Origin: Dickeya chrysanthemi NCPPB 402
GTDB lineage: Bacteria > Pseudomonadota > Gammaproteobacteria > Enterobacterales > Enterobacteriaceae
Assembly: GCF_000406105.1 (NCBI RefSeq)
Contig: NZ_CM001974.1
Span: forward strand, 2,945,274 to 3,009,273
Direction of reading: 5' to 3'
DNA length: 64,000 nucleotides
The notes under the pieces are model-generated. The model was not told the DNA's origin and did no database searches. It saw nothing but the letters and a program-made list of their open reading frames with translations. Numbering within the stretch: the stretch's first letter is position 1; each line of letters starts with the position of its first letter. A program made the position numbers and the translations under genes. Positions 46,001 to 61,000 of this stretch are shown here, one piece after another.

Positions 46001-49000
46001 ACCGAACCGATACCACAGCCGACGTGGTGGTCTCCCTGCTGCGGCGAGGTGGCTTTTCCGGCGTTAAATGCGGCTTTCAGACTATTGATTTCTATCGGAT
46101 CACCGAGTTTCGTTCCCGTACCGTGGGCTTCGATATAACTGACGCTGCCGGGGTCAATGCCGGCATTCCGGTAGGCGCTTTCCAGCAAGGCCACCTGAGC
46201 CTTCGGATTCGGCGCCGTCAACGAGCTGGCTCGACCGCCGTGATTCTGCGCACTGCCGCGGATCACACCATAGATGTGATCACCGTCCGCTTCTGCCGCC
46301 GCTAAGCGTTTTAGCAACAACATCCCGACCCCTTCGCCTCTGACATAACCGTCCGCCTGGCTGGAGAAGGTTTTACAGCGGCCATCGGCAGCAAGCATGC
46401 CGGCTTTGCAGAAGCTGACAAACGTATCCGGCGTGACCAGCGTATTAACCCCACCGACAATCACCATGTCGCAACCTTCATGACGCAGGGCCGATACCCC
46501 ACGGTGGATAGCGATCAACGAGGATGAACATGCTGTTTCAATCGGCTCGCTTGGACCGTGGACATTGAGAAAATAGCTCATGCGGTTCGGCCCGACAGAC
46601 GGCACGACTCCCGTGGCGGTGAAACCTTCCGCCGGCAGCTTCGCATCAACAATCAGACCGGAATAACCGGTGTTCCCCGTTCCAACGTAAATACCCAGCG
46701 TGCTGCCGGACAGAGAAGCCGCGGAATAACCGGCGTCTTCAATCACTTTCCAGGCATGGGTCATCAACAAACGTTGTTGTGGATCCATTAGTTCAGCTTC
46801 ACGAGGAGAAATGCCGAAAAACAGCGGATCGAATTCCGCCATATCCTGGATAAATCCCCCCCAACGAATACTGTCGCGATTTTCAGCGCCATGCACCGCT
46901 TGCAGGTAGTCCCGCCAATTCCAACGCGCCGGCGGCACTTCGCTGATACAGTCTTTCCCCTGAAGCAGGTTTTCCCAGTACGTTTCAAGATCCGCAGCCA
47001 TAGGGAAACTACCGCTCATTCCTACAATCGCAATCGCGTCGTGTTCATCACGCCGGGGCAGGTTACCGGCGGCCTGCACGCCGCGGCGTGCATCTTCCTG
47101 CGAGGTGTGAACGTCATGCCGTGGTGCGGCGTCATCTGCCGACGGATGGCTGGATAGCGGTGATTGCCGCATCACTTTTGCGGCAAACAAGCGACTGAAG
47201 TGGTCCTGATAGTGCTCGGTCAGGTAGTGGGTCAACCCGGCAATGGTCGGGTATTCAAAAAACACGGTCGGGAGCAGCTCCAGCGTGTATTGCCGGTTTA
47301 GCTTATTGGCAAACCCGGTCGTCAGAATCGAGTCGAAGCCCAGTTCATTCAGCTCGCTATCGATATCAATGTCGGCCGTCTCCACATGCAACAACGTGGA
47401 GACTTCCTGCACCAGCAACGACGCAATCACCTCATGCAACGCCTGCCTGTCCGTCTCGGTATGGCGCGCCTCGGTGGCCTCGTCTGGCCGAAAACGGGTC
47501 ATAACGGGTTCGGCATGATACGCCTGAGACGGGTCAACGCGCTCATGATGAACAAACGCGTCACGCGCGCCGGCCTGATGCAAGACATCGGCGAATTTCG
47601 CCGCCAACACCGCCTGATACGTGTCGGCCAGGTAACCACTTAATGCTGAAAGGGTCGGGTATTCAAAAAAGACCGTCGGCAACACATCAAGCCCGTACTG
47701 ACGGTTCAACTTGTTGGCAAACCCAGTGGTCAGAATTGAGTCAAAGCCCAATTCCGTCAACTCAAGATCCGCATCAATGTCTGTAGCGTCGACATCAAGT
47801 AATGCCGATACTTCTCGCATCAAACGTTGCTGTACTACACCTGCCAACTCTTGCTTATCAATCCCGGTTGCCGTCATAGGGCCAAATCCTTTTGCCTGTT
47901 CTGCTGCTACCGCCTCGTCACTGCGCTTTTCATCTTGTACCTGCTGCCGCCCTCGGAGCGTTCGGCGTAATTTTTCAACGTCGCCGGCAATGACCAACAC
48001 CTGATTGTCTTCCCGCTCAAGAGCCTGATAAAAAGCCTGCAGGCCGGCATCCGTAGATATCGCCACCATGCCGGTACTTTGGTACATCATGGTTTCGACC
48101 GCGTCATCAACCTGCATCCCGCCCTCTTGCCAGAGTGGCCAATTGATCGCAAGGGTTCTTCCCATCCGCAACTGCGCAGCCACCTGTTGTTGACGATAGT
48201 GGGCGTAGGCATCCATGAAACTATTGGCTGTAACATAGTCGGCCTGCCCCGGATTACCCAATCCTGCTGCCGTTGAGGAAAACAGAATAAAGAAATCCAG
48301 CGGATGCTGTGCCAGAGCCTGATCCAGATTCACGGTTCCCTGCACTTTGGGGGCCAACACCGCCTGAAAATCCGCCTCGGACTTTTTCAGCATGTAGCCG
48401 TCACGCAGCACGCCGGCGCAATGCAGCACGCCGTTGAGCGTCCCATACTGCGCCGTCAGGGTCGCTATCAGTGCGTCAACCCCTTGCCGATCACACACAT
48501 CAAGGCTGTGGTAATCGACCTGTGCGCCCAACGCAGCCAACCGGCTGAGCGATGTCTGAATGCGGGCGTTCATGGCGGAGCGTCCGGTTAAAATCAACCG
48601 GGCATGTCGGGTCTGACGCGCAATCTCCGTGGCGAAAACAAGCCCCAGCCCTCCGGCGCCGCCGGTAATCAAATAAACCCCCTGCTCTTTCCACGGCATA
48701 CGGGGGAGCGTGGGCAGCGCAGACGAGGCGTCGGCAGTAGGGTGCGCCAGCGTACTGGTCATCACGCCGACTTCCTGCCAGAACAGCACTTGCCGCCCTT
48801 CACGGCCATAGCGAATATGACGTTCGTCCGGCACAAGGCGACTTTCACGCAGCATCTCGCCCACCATATCGGCGCTGACCGACTCATCCAGCTCAATCAA
48901 TTGACCGATAACATGGGGATTCTCTAAACATGCCGTTTTTAACACCCCGCCGAGTGCGGCCAGTAACCGAGCCGGGAAATCACCCACCACCACCAGTTGC

Positions 49001-52000
49001 AGGAATATCGCCTGTTTGGGCTGGTCGGCTAACATCGTTTTTACATGCGCAAACAGCGCCAACGCATTCTGATGAAAGCTCAGGGCGATATCGTCCCGGT
49101 TCATTCCCGGTAACACGACGTCGCCCGTCAGGCCACGCTCGGTGGCGCTAGCGGGGTCACCACACAATAAGATTTGGCGGCTCGCGTATGAATGCGGAAC
49201 AACGGTATTGACCGGAGCCGGTTTACGACGCCACTGCGGTACCAGCAGGAGCGTCCCCTTCTCCGGCGTCGGCGTCGGCTCAGGCGTGCGAGCGCTAAAG
49301 CCGCGCAGGGAAACACACAACACGCCGGCATCGTCGTACAACGTGATGGTCAGTCTTTGCACTTTTGCCTGGGGATCCGGCTGCACGCCACCGTCATAGG
49401 AAATACTGGCCCACATGGCGGGTGTGCAGCGATGCAATATATCTATCGACTCCATATCAAAAGGCAATCCCAGCCGATGCTCGCGGGACAACCCCAGCGT
49501 CGCCTGTAATGCCGAATCCATCAGGCCAGGGTGCAGGACATACTCGTCCAGTGTGTCATGGTACGCCTCAGGCAATACCAGCCGCGCCAGAACGCGTCCT
49601 TTCGCCAGATACAGCCTTTCAATGCCCTGATGTCCTGGCCCGTAGATGATCCCCAACCGACGAAAAGCCTGGTAACACTCATAATTATCCATGCTGCCGT
49701 CCTGATGCCCGGCCATCGCGACAGACAAGTCGAGTGTTTCCCGGTCATCCGACAGCGGGTCCATGACACGCACATTTCCCTGACAATGCGTCTGGGTTTG
49801 ACCATCCGCCGTCAGAGAACAGATTTCAAACCGCATCACCTTCGTTGACTGCGGCGACAATTTAACCGTTAACGGGTAAATCCCATCGGCAACCGCAGAT
49901 GGCTGCGGAGGTTCGGCAATGAACGGACGCACCCACACAATCTGCGTCAATTGCAGATGCAGCCCGGCACCGACAACTTGCTCAACGGCGGCACGCGCCA
50001 TTTCGAGATAAGCCACGCCGGGCAACAGCTTTTTCCCGTTAACCCGATGGTCGGCCAGAAAAAACTCATGACCGTCAAACCAGGAGGTAAAGCTGAGCCC
50101 ATGAATATCCGACGTGTTGCGATGCACCAACGGATGCAGACGATGCGGACTGGTTTTGACAGCGGGCACCATCGTGTCTTGTCGATCACGCTCCGGCGTC
50201 TTGATCTTCAGCCAGAAGCGATCGCGTGCGAACGGATACGTCGGCAAACCGAGGCGGCGAGGTTTTGCCGCGGCCGGATACCATTGCTTCCAGTCAACCT
50301 GTCCGCCTTTCACCCAAAAATCGAGTAGTTTGTCGTAGCGGCCTTGTTGTAACCATGTTCCGACCATCGCTTGCCAGGTCTCTTCATCAGCCAGCATCGA
50401 CAACGATTCTTTACCGGCTTTAACACTGCCGCGATAGACCCCTGGCGGCATGTCTGCGCCGGCAAGGTAGGCGGCCAGGGTGTGTTTCAACTCCTGCACT
50501 GAACGAACGACAAAGGCCAGGCGTTCCTCCATCGCTTCGCGCCCCACTTGCAGGGTGTAAGCGATCTCCGTCAGGCTAGGCTGCTGGTCTGCATACGCGG
50601 CGGAATCCAGAAATGCGGCCAGGCCTTGCACCACGTCATCCAGCCGCACCGCCTTTTTGGCCGACAGCACAATTGCTACCGGTGCGGCCGGAGCGACAGA
50701 AATAGCCGCCGGAAGCGCAGACGACGCATGGCCGACGTCAGACTCCGGCGCATACTCTTCGAGAACAATATGTGCATTCGCCCCACCGATACCAAAGCTA
50801 CTGACACCGGCGCGTCTCGGCACCGGCCGACCGGCCGCATCTTCCCCGGCAGGCCAGGCTTGTGTCTCCCTGACCAGATAGAACGGGCTACCGGCCAGCT
50901 CCAGATAGGGGTTTGCCGTCTTAAGGTGCACATTGCCGGGAATTTTCCGGTGGCGGAACATCAGCAGAATCTTCAGCACACCGGAAATGCCGGCGGCCGC
51001 TTCCAGATGCCCGATATTGGTTTTCACCGATCCCAGACCACAATATGCCTGTTGGGGCATCGGCTTATTCTGTTCCCGGTAGAGGGTTTCAAACGCTTTT
51101 TTCAACCCATTGATTTCAATCGGGTCGCCCAGTTTCGTTCCCGTACCGTGGGCTTCGATATAGCCGACCGTCTCGGGATCAATGCCGCTACGACGATAAG
51201 CCTGAACCAGCAGTTCTTGCTGTGCCAGCGGATTCGGCGCCGTCGGCGAGGTGGCTTTACCGCCATGATTCTCGGCACTGCCGCGAATCAGGCCGTGAAT
51301 ACGATCGCCATCGGCTTTCGCCTGACTGAGGGGTTTGAGCATAATGGCTCCGACCCCTTCACCACGACCATAGCCATCGGCGCTGATATCAAATGTTTTG
51401 CAGCGACCGTCCTCACTCAGAATACCGGCCTCCCCGGCGGTAATCGTGATCCCTGGGTTGGCGATAATGTTGACGCCCCCCACAATCGCCCGATCACAGC
51501 TACCGGAGCGAATCGCCTCTATCGCACGGTGAATGGCGACCAGTGAACTGGAGCACGCCGTATCGATAGGCTCGCTGGGGCCGCGCAGGTTCAATACATA
51601 AGAAACACGGTTTGCCAGCGCGAAGTGAGACAGCCAGGGCGGGTCACCGATCCCGAATTTATCGTGAGAGTACTTCAGCCAGGCGTCTTTATACTCAGAC
51701 GTTGATACGCCGACAAAAACCCCGGTATTGCTGCCCGATAAATCACTGGCGCAATAACCGGCATCCTCGATCGTAGCCCATACCGTTTCCAGAAAAACCC
51801 TGAATTGCGGGTCCAGTGATTGCGCCTCACGCGGAGAAATCCCGAAAAACAGCGGGTCGAAACAATCGACATCCTGCATGAAGCCGCCGCAATTCACTTT
51901 GGTTTTGCCGGGGGTTTCATGCGGATCGCCATAATATTCCCGCCAGTTCCAGCGATCTGCCGGCACCGGGCTGATCAAGTCGCGATTCGCCTCTAACTGT

Positions 52001-55000
52001 TGCCAGAATTCGTCCAGATTGCGGGATTGAGGAAACCGGCCGCTCATCCCGATAATCGCTATCGCGTCGGATGTGGGTAACGCGCTCGCCCCGGCGGTTA
52101 TCCCGCGGGAAGACGGAACGCCTGATGCAGCCTGGTCGGACGCGGCGTCGTCAAAGGGCGCGATCATCGCTGCTGCCGACGGCTGGCTTTGCGATGACGT
52201 CCATCGGCCAACGGCTTTTCTGCCCTCACCCACTTTCGTTGTGCCGGTGACGGTAAGCTGAGGCGGGCGTACCGCCGCCATACCGGATACGGCTCCGGCG
52301 GTGATGGGGAATGCGGCGGTTTTATCCGCAAAAGCGTCAGGGTAAGTGCCCGCCAGATAGTTTCCCATCGCCCTCAGGGTTGAATGCTCAAAGAAAACCG
52401 TCGGCATCAGTGCCAGCCCATAGGTTTTATTGAGACGGCCGGCGAATTCGGTGAAATCGATAGAGTTGAAACCGTATTTGGATAACTCCATATCCAGCTC
52501 TATCTTTTTCTCATCAAGCTTTTGCAGTTGTGCGACCATACTGACCAACACAGCGCAAACCTGCCCAACCTTAACCGCGCTACCGGCTGTGGTCGGCTTA
52601 TCGATAGCCGCTGAATGCACCGGTGATGAATGCGACTGCGCGTGCCCGCCATAGAGCCTGGCCTGGATTTTTTCTGCGTCGCCATATATCACGCCAAGCT
52701 GGGACTCCTGACTGTGCAGCCCCCGAATCAATGCCCGGATCCCCGCATCGGTGGGCATCGGCATCAACCCGGTCTGCTGCCTGAGCAGTACTTCATCCGG
52801 GGCTGAAATCCCCATACCGCCGTCGCGCCACAACGGCCAGTTTATCGCCAGGGTTTTCCCCCGACGCAGACCGGCGGCGACCTGCTGATTACGCCGGACG
52901 GCGAACCCATCCATAAACCCATTGGCGCCGGCATAATCCGCCTGACCCGCATTACCAAAAGCGCTGCTCAGTGAAGAGAACAGCACCATAAAATCCAGAT
53001 TGCAGTCCTGGGTTGCCTCGTCAAGAGCCAGCGTTCCCGCCACTTTCGGGGCTAAAACATCAAGGAATTCCGTCTCCGTTTTATTCACAATCAACGCGTC
53101 ACGAATGATGCCCGCGCTATGAATAACGCCGTTCAGTTGACCTTCTTTTTGCAGGATCTGCCGTACCATCTGCCGGGTTTGTACCGGATCGGTCACATCC
53201 CCTTGCAGGTAAGTCACCTCAATCCCTTGTTGCCGTAACGCCACCAGGCGCTGTTCACCTTGTGCATTCAGGGCAGAACGACCACTGAGCACCAAACGAG
53301 CCTGATATCTCGTCCCCAGCTCACGGGCAACCTGATAGCCAATCCCCCCCAAACCGCCGGTAATCCAAATGACGCCGCCGGAAGACACCGGCAGTGCGTC
53401 TTCCGCCATGTCTGACTGCGTTATCCGGCGCCACGCCTTCACGGAGCGCTTGCCCGCGCCATCGTAATAAATCTCGGTAGCGTCATTCACATCATGCATT
53501 TCGCACGGCAACTGCGTCAGCAGCAATGACACCGCTTCTGTGGAGTCGTGGTATCGGATCACTTTTCCATTGATGCCGGCGTGTTCTTGCCGGGCCGTTT
53601 TGAGCACCCCTGAAACAGCGGATAACCACGCTTCATTTACCGGTTCCGACGCCAGCAACAATATGGACTGCCGACGGGATGTTGCGCGGCAAGCACGTAT
53701 GCTTTCTTTGATGTGGGCAAACAGCTGTTGCAAACAATGCGTAAATTGCTGTGGCGCATCGCCCTGCCCGACAGACAAGTTCACCACCTGGCAATCGGGC
53801 CAGCTATGTTGTAACGCGGTTTGCAGCGCCGTGTTTTCATCCGCCAGAATAAAACACGGCGGCGGCAGCGCTGAATCATCGCCATATTCCGGCGCGGTGC
53901 CTCTATCCTGCGAGACCCACTGAGGCCGGGCAAAAACCAGCTCCGCACGTGGTGAAGCCGACGCGCTGACCATGCTCAGCCCTTTCATCTCAACCAAAAT
54001 ATGCCCGCGCTCATCGGTAAGCCAGATGTCGCAACGTACGACCCGATGTTCAGCCCCCGTTTCGGACTGTGTTTGGCGAAGATAAGCCCGGACACTGGCA
54101 GGTAATGGCTGATAGACGCGTAGCGCATCCATGCTAAACGGCATCAGTGGGTGAGCGCCTTGCCGTTCGCCGCCGACGGCCAGCAGAATGCCGGCCAACA
54201 CAGCGCCATTCATCAGTGCCGGGGGTAATCCCTGTTCTTCTTGTGCACCGATGCAATCCGGATGCACCGCCAGCGTCGCCAGCGCTTCCTGATGCCCTTG
54301 CTTATAGTCGGTGATGCCAAGCAATCTGGGGCCAATGGCGGCGCCGAAAAATTCGGCGCAGTCATGATGAGAACGCCTCTGGCGACAGCGTTGCGCAATA
54401 TCGTCGAGTTGCAGAGGTTGGGGCGCCGTTGCGTCTGTACGCCCGGTCATCACCCGTCCTTGCGCATGAACCTGTCCCTGCCGACTGATTACGCAGTAAT
54501 AACCCTGCTCGTCCTGATGCAGGCACAGATCGATATCCGCGCCCTGTTCACCCACCGTCACCGGTTGGCGCCAGACCACATCGCTAAGGCCGACCACCGC
54601 TTCACAATGGCTTGCCGGAAGGTGCGATACCGCCAGTTCTCTCATCCATTCCAGCGACAACATGCCGGGAAGCAAGCCACCGTGATCCTGCAAAAAATAC
54701 TCGCTGCCGTTTAACACTTTACTCGTGCGATTGACGACCGGTGCCGTGCCCAGCGCCGCCTCAACGGTAGCCGCTGGCCGCTGAGGCGTAGCGTTATGCG
54801 TTGTGTGCACATCCGCTCGATGGGGTAGCGGTAAAATTCGCGTTGAGAACCCCCGCATACTGACGCAGATACGGCCATGATCGTCGCAGAGGTCGATATC
54901 CATTTTCTGTACCTGCTCATCCGCCGGGCTTGCGGTTGACGCCAGTCGCAGCCACACCCAGAGACGAGAGTCGATCTCACCGAAAACATCCAGTTGTTCC

Positions 55001-58000
55001 AGCGCAAAAGGCACATACGCTGCGCCAGACAACGCGCCCGCGCGATTCAGCCCGAGGCTGGTTTGCAAGGCCGCATCTATCAGGCTCGGGTGCAGCACGA
55101 ATGCTGAGGATATCGCGGCGTCCGGCAGCGCAATTCGCGCCAATACCTGACGCTCCCCGGTCAGCAACCGTTCTATGCCCTGAAAGGTTTCACCATAATT
55201 CAACCCCATGTCGAGAAACGTTTGATAACAGTGTTCAGCCTGATATTCCGGGCCTGTCATCTGTTGCTGCAATTGGTTGAGATCCAGGTAGTGCGGCTCT
55301 GATGCCGGCCCTCCTGCGGCGGCGTCATCGAAGGGCGGAGCAATGATTCCCTGCCCATGAACCGTGCGTTGCTGACGGTCGTCTTGCGAATAAATCTGGT
55401 AGTCAATGAGGCCATTATCCTGCTCGCTGAGCCCCAGATAGAGCGTGGTGGTCTGTTGTTCGGCTACCACCGGTTGAAGCCAGAGCACCTGCTTTAGGCG
55501 GAAATACGGCGAGTGCGCAACGGGCATAACGGGAGCAGCGGCATACGCGTATGCCGCCCGGGCCATTTCCAGATAGCTGACGCCCGGCAGCACCTTCTGC
55601 CCATGAATTTGATGATCGGCAAGGAAAAACTCCTCGCCGCTGAACGCAGCGCGAAAACGAAGCTCAGCCAGCGTTGACGCATTCTCTTTCAGCAGCGGAT
55701 GTAGCGCCCCGGTTTCGGCGCTTCGCTCCGGCGATGAAGAGAACGCCGTGGCGTCTTCTATCCAGTAATGTTCTCTGGCGAATGGATAGGTCGGTAAGAC
55801 GACGCACCGCGGCACATCCGGCAATAACGCGGCCCCGTCCAGCTCATACCCCTGACAATAATAATCCGCCAGCGCGGACAGGATTTCCTGATATTCCTGT
55901 CCCTTCGCGTGTTGCGACTGGTGTAATAACGCATCGACATGTTGCCGAATGGTTTTCTGCCCGCTGAAGTTCAGCGGGACTTTGCCGCGAAACAGATTCG
56001 GACGTGACGAATGCGCCGCCTGCCGTAAACTGACGATGACGCCTTCCCGATCTTCAACCACCAGCGCGAGACGGTATTGGAAATGTCCTCGTCCCCGCAG
56101 CAGGGTATAACTGATCGCCGCCAATCCCTGATCGCTGGTCTGCGGTTTCTGCACGTGCGCAATCAGATCATCGACTTTACGGTATAACGCCTCGTCGGTT
56201 TTGGCCGACAGGCAGAGAAGATAGTGGCTGCGCGTCGGCCCCGGCGCCGAAACCGGCTGCGGGTATTCCTGCATCACCAGATGAGCGTTGGTTCCACTCA
56301 TGCCGAAAGCGCTCACGGCCCCCATTCTCGACCGGTCCGACCTTATCGGCCAGGCTTTGGCGGTTTTATTGACATAAAACGGGCTCTCCGCCCAGGTAAT
56401 GTAGTCATTTTCCTGTTGGCAGTGCAGGCTTGCGGGGATGATTTGCTGATTTAGCGCCTGAATCAGGCTGACGGCGCTCACCAGTCCCGAGGCGGCAAAC
56501 GTATGGCCGAAATTGGTTTTTGTCGACGTCAGGGCGCAAAAAGCCTGTTTATCGGTATACGCGCCGAATGCATCATTCAGCGCATTAATTTCGACCGGGT
56601 CGCCAAGGCGGGTCCCTGTTCCGTGCGTCACGATATAGTCGATCTGCTCGGGATTGATATGCGCACGCTGATACACGCTGTTGAGCAACTCGGTCTGCGC
56701 AACGCCGTTCGGCGCGGTGATCCCATTCGTTTTACCGTCATAATTGATACCGCTGGCGCGAATCAGGCCATGGATCAGATCGCCATCGGCTTGCGCCTGC
56801 GACAAACGTTTCAGCACCAGCACCACCACCGCTTCACCCGGCACCATGCCGTTAGCGCGCTGATCGAAGGTATAACAAACGCCATCTTCAGAGATCATCC
56901 CTGAGCGCGTCATGATGTCGAAACCTTCCGTCGAGAGTTGCAGGCTCACGCCGGCCGCCAGTGCGGTATCGCATTCCCGGTTACGCAGACTGGCGCACGC
57001 CAGATGCGCCGCGACCAACCCGGATGAACAGGCCGTATTGACTGCCAGCACCGGGCCGTGCAGGTCAAGAAAATAGGCCAGCCGTGAAGCCAGAATACCA
57101 TTGTGATTGGCAGTAATTTCAACGTGTTCGGTCGATGCGAAACGCCCGTATGCTCCCTCTTCCACACCCACGAACGTACCGATGTGATGCTGCCGCACCG
57201 TTTGCGCGCCGTAACCGGCGTGCTCCAGCGCTTTCCAGGCTTCCTGTAACAGCTGGCGCTGACTGGGGTCCATGTTTTGTGCTTCGCGGGGCGAAATTTC
57301 AAAAAACAGCGGGTCAAACTCGGCCGCGCCCGGTATCACGCCGCACCATAACCCCTGCTCCGTCGAGGTATCGCCATCACGACAGGATTCGTCCCGGCCG
57401 CGCAGGTACTCGGCACTCACCCGGCTGACAGACGATTTCCCCTCGGCCAGATACTGCCACATCTCATCGATATCGCGGGCACCGGGAAAACGACCGCTCA
57501 TGCCGATAATCGCAATCGGCTCTTCACCATCGAATGAGGTGTCCTGCGCATCGTGGCGAGCCGCTTCCCCAACCGCCGGGCGGATACCATGAGGAGCATC
57601 CGCTCGAGCCGATTCGGCGTTCGGGTCAGACACCTCGTCTGCGTTGCCCAATCCGCGGTAATAGGCCTGCATCAACTCACCGTACGTCGACATAAAGTAC
57701 CGGCAGAGTTGCGACAAGGTGGCATGCCCGAAGAACAGGGCCGGTGAAACCGTGATGTTCCAGTGCTTGCCAAGGCTGGATGCAAATTCAGCCAGGCTTA
57801 TCGAATCAAACCCGAAATCGGCCAGGTTCATGTCATGATGCAGGCGGTGTCGATCAATCGCTAAAATCTGCCCCACCGTCTGCTGCAATTGCCACAGCAC
57901 ACATTGCTCAACCGTCAGCCCCTGCATTTCCGGACGACGAAGAGATGCGATGGCTGTTGCTGCTGCCGTGGCTGAGCGCTGCGGCGCGCTATCCTGACGC

Positions 58001-61000
58001 ACAGCGGATTCACCCGGTAAGCCGTTACCCAGTAAACGCTGAATACCGGCAGGTTGCCCGACCATCACCAGTGACGAACCGGCGTCACTGACGAGCAGTT
58101 GCTCAAACACCCTCACCCCTTCTTCACTGCGTAACGCACGTTGCCCACTGGTTTTTAAGTAAAGGGATGTGGCCTGCTCTCGCTCAGTCGAACGTTGCGT
58201 CATGCCTCCGTCCTGCCAAACCGGCCAACTGATCGCGATGGTCTTTCCTGTCGGCGAGGGTGCCTGTTCGCCAGCGCCTGTCTGGCTGTTGCGGCTGTTG
58301 GCATAAGCGGTTTGAAAACGGTTCGCTACGGCATAATCACAGCCGCCAAAATCGCCGAAAACCGCCGCGCTGGAAGAAAAATAGGCAACAAAGTCCACTA
58401 TCTCTTGCGTACCGAACACGTTTTGCCATGCCTGATCCAGAACCAGCGTCCCCTGAATTTTGGGCGCCAGTACCTGACGCACTTCATCACGATCTTTTTC
58501 TGCCAATGTCCGTGTGGTTTGAACGCCGGCGGTATGCAATATGCCGTTGATCTTGATGCCCTGACGCTGGCAATCGGCGAACAGCGATTGCATTTGAGAC
58601 AATTCACTGACGTCCGCCTGAAGATAAATCGCCTGGCCGCCGTGCCGCTCAATTGCCCGTAAACTCGCCTGTTTTTCTGCATCCAGCGGGGAGCGGCCAA
58701 CCAGAAGCACCTTCGCCATAAAGTGCTCGCACAGATAGCGCGCGAATATTTGCCCTAACCCGCCGAGCCCACCGGTAATCAGGTAACATCCGCCAATTTT
58801 TAACGCGCTCTCTGTTTTTAACCTGTCATCGGGTTTTGAAACACCATTCGCGTTTAAGGACGCGTCGGCGTTTAAAATATCGTCGCTTTCTAAACCGTCA
58901 TTTTCTAAACCGTCGTGTCCCAACCGGGCCGATTCGAAAGTCAATACATGGCGCTTGCCCTGGCTATACCGCACACCGTGAACCGGTTCACTTTGTAGCT
59001 CCGCCCAGATGTCGGACAAACATCCGCTGACCCAAAGCCATTGATCTGTCTCGGCGGCCTCGGTCAGTTCAACTGCGGCAAACGTGACTTGTGTTGCCGG
59101 CAGCACAAAACGTAACGAGGTGCCGAACGCGACTAACGCATCGGCATAGCAACGCGCCAGCCTGCCGGTAAACGCGCTGACCACCAAAACACGGCCTACA
59201 GCCAATCCGCTGGATAGCAGCCCCTGAAACAGCGGCACTAATTGATTCATACCGGATTCAGGTTCAACAAAGCACAGCAATGCGTCTACCGCTCCCGGCT
59301 CGCTCTGCGTCCGCTGGCCAGCCTGTACCTGAGTAAAATAGCGGCGATAGGCACCGACATCGGTAGCCGATAAGTCATCCGGGGTAAAAAATTCCGTCGT
59401 TGTCTCACCGGCAATCTGCCTGATACCACGCTGTAGCGTGGTCTGAGCCGCTGCGGGCGCGACGCAAAGCAAGCGCGTTATCTGACGTTCAGCGCGATGC
59501 GGCGCATCCGGCAACGGTTGCTGTCGCCACTGTTCGCGATAGACCAGCACGACATCATCCTGTTCCGGGGCGGTTGCCTTATCCGGCTCAATCGGTACAT
59601 GACGCAAAGCCTGCTCGGCTTTTCGGCTCTGCTGACCCGGTGCGGATAGCGTTGCGGCAGGCGTAGTCGTTACGGGGTTATCCGCCGCTGGGATCCAATA
59701 ACTTTCCTGTTCGAACGGGTAGGTTGGCAAGTGCAGCCTGCGTGGCGCCTGCCCCGGATATAACACCCGCCAATCTGTCGGCTCTCCCCGAAGCCAACAC
59801 GCCAACTGCCCGCCAATCCGCGCAGAGGTTACGCCGGGCCTTTCACCTTCGCTAAGTAACGCTTCGGCGGCGTTGGAATAGGTCGCGGCGGGCACATCGG
59901 CATAATACAGATCGGGACATGACCGGAATCCCTCTTCAGCCGTAAGATAACGTTCCACGCTCTCCCGTAAGGCTGACCAGCTGTCGGCAATCCACGCCAG
60001 ACGATGAGACATCGCCGTTCGCCCGCATTGCAGGGTATACGCCAAATCCCTCATGTTTTCCGGTTCATCCCCGGCCATCAGGTTTGCGGCCATCTGCTTT
60101 AACTGCGGTTCGCTTTTCGCAGACAAGACTACCAGGAACGGCTCGTCGGTATCTGACGGCGCATCCTGACGTCCCTCTTGTTCATCCGCGTTTTGCAACA
60201 CCAAATGCGCATTGGTTCCCGAATGTCCGAAAGCGCTGACGGCGGCAAAACGCCGTTCCTGTTCCCAGCGTTTGAGTTCGGTATTGACATAAAAAGGGCT
60301 GTCGGCAAAGTTAATATCTTCATTTGGCCGGACATAATTGAGCGACGGCGGGATTTCCCGGTTTTTCAACGCCAGCGCCGCCGTAATCACATTCACGATG
60401 CCGGAAGCGGCTTGCGTATGGCCGATGTTGGTCTTTGGCGAGGTCAATGCGCAGTACTGCTTTTTATCCGTACCGGCACGAAACGCATCAATCAGTGCAT
60501 TGCATTCGATCGGGTCGCCTAACATGGTGCCGGTACCGTGGCTGACGACATAGCCTATCTGGTCGGGAGAAACACCGCTTTTCTGGTGAATCTGGGTGTA
60601 AAGCTCACGCTGTCGGGCACCGTTGGGCGCGGTCAGGCCGTTGGTTTTACCATCATAGTTAATCCCGCTACCTTTAATGACGGCATAAATATCATCACCC
60701 TCTCGCCGTGCTTCGCTATAACGCTTTAACACGACCGTCGCACAGCCTTCACCGACCACCATACCGTTGGCGCGGTCATCAAACGCGTAGCACGTGCCGT
60801 CTGGCGAAAGCATGTCGCCCATACGGGACAAGGCATGTAACAGCCGCTCCGGCTGGCAGATCAGGTTACAACCGCCGGCAAGTGCTAATTCGCTTTCACC
60901 GCTTAAAATGCTCTGACAAGCGTAATGTACGGCAACCAGCGATGAGGAGCAGGCTGTCCCGATAGAAAGCAACGGACCTTTGGTATCAAGGAAATAACCA

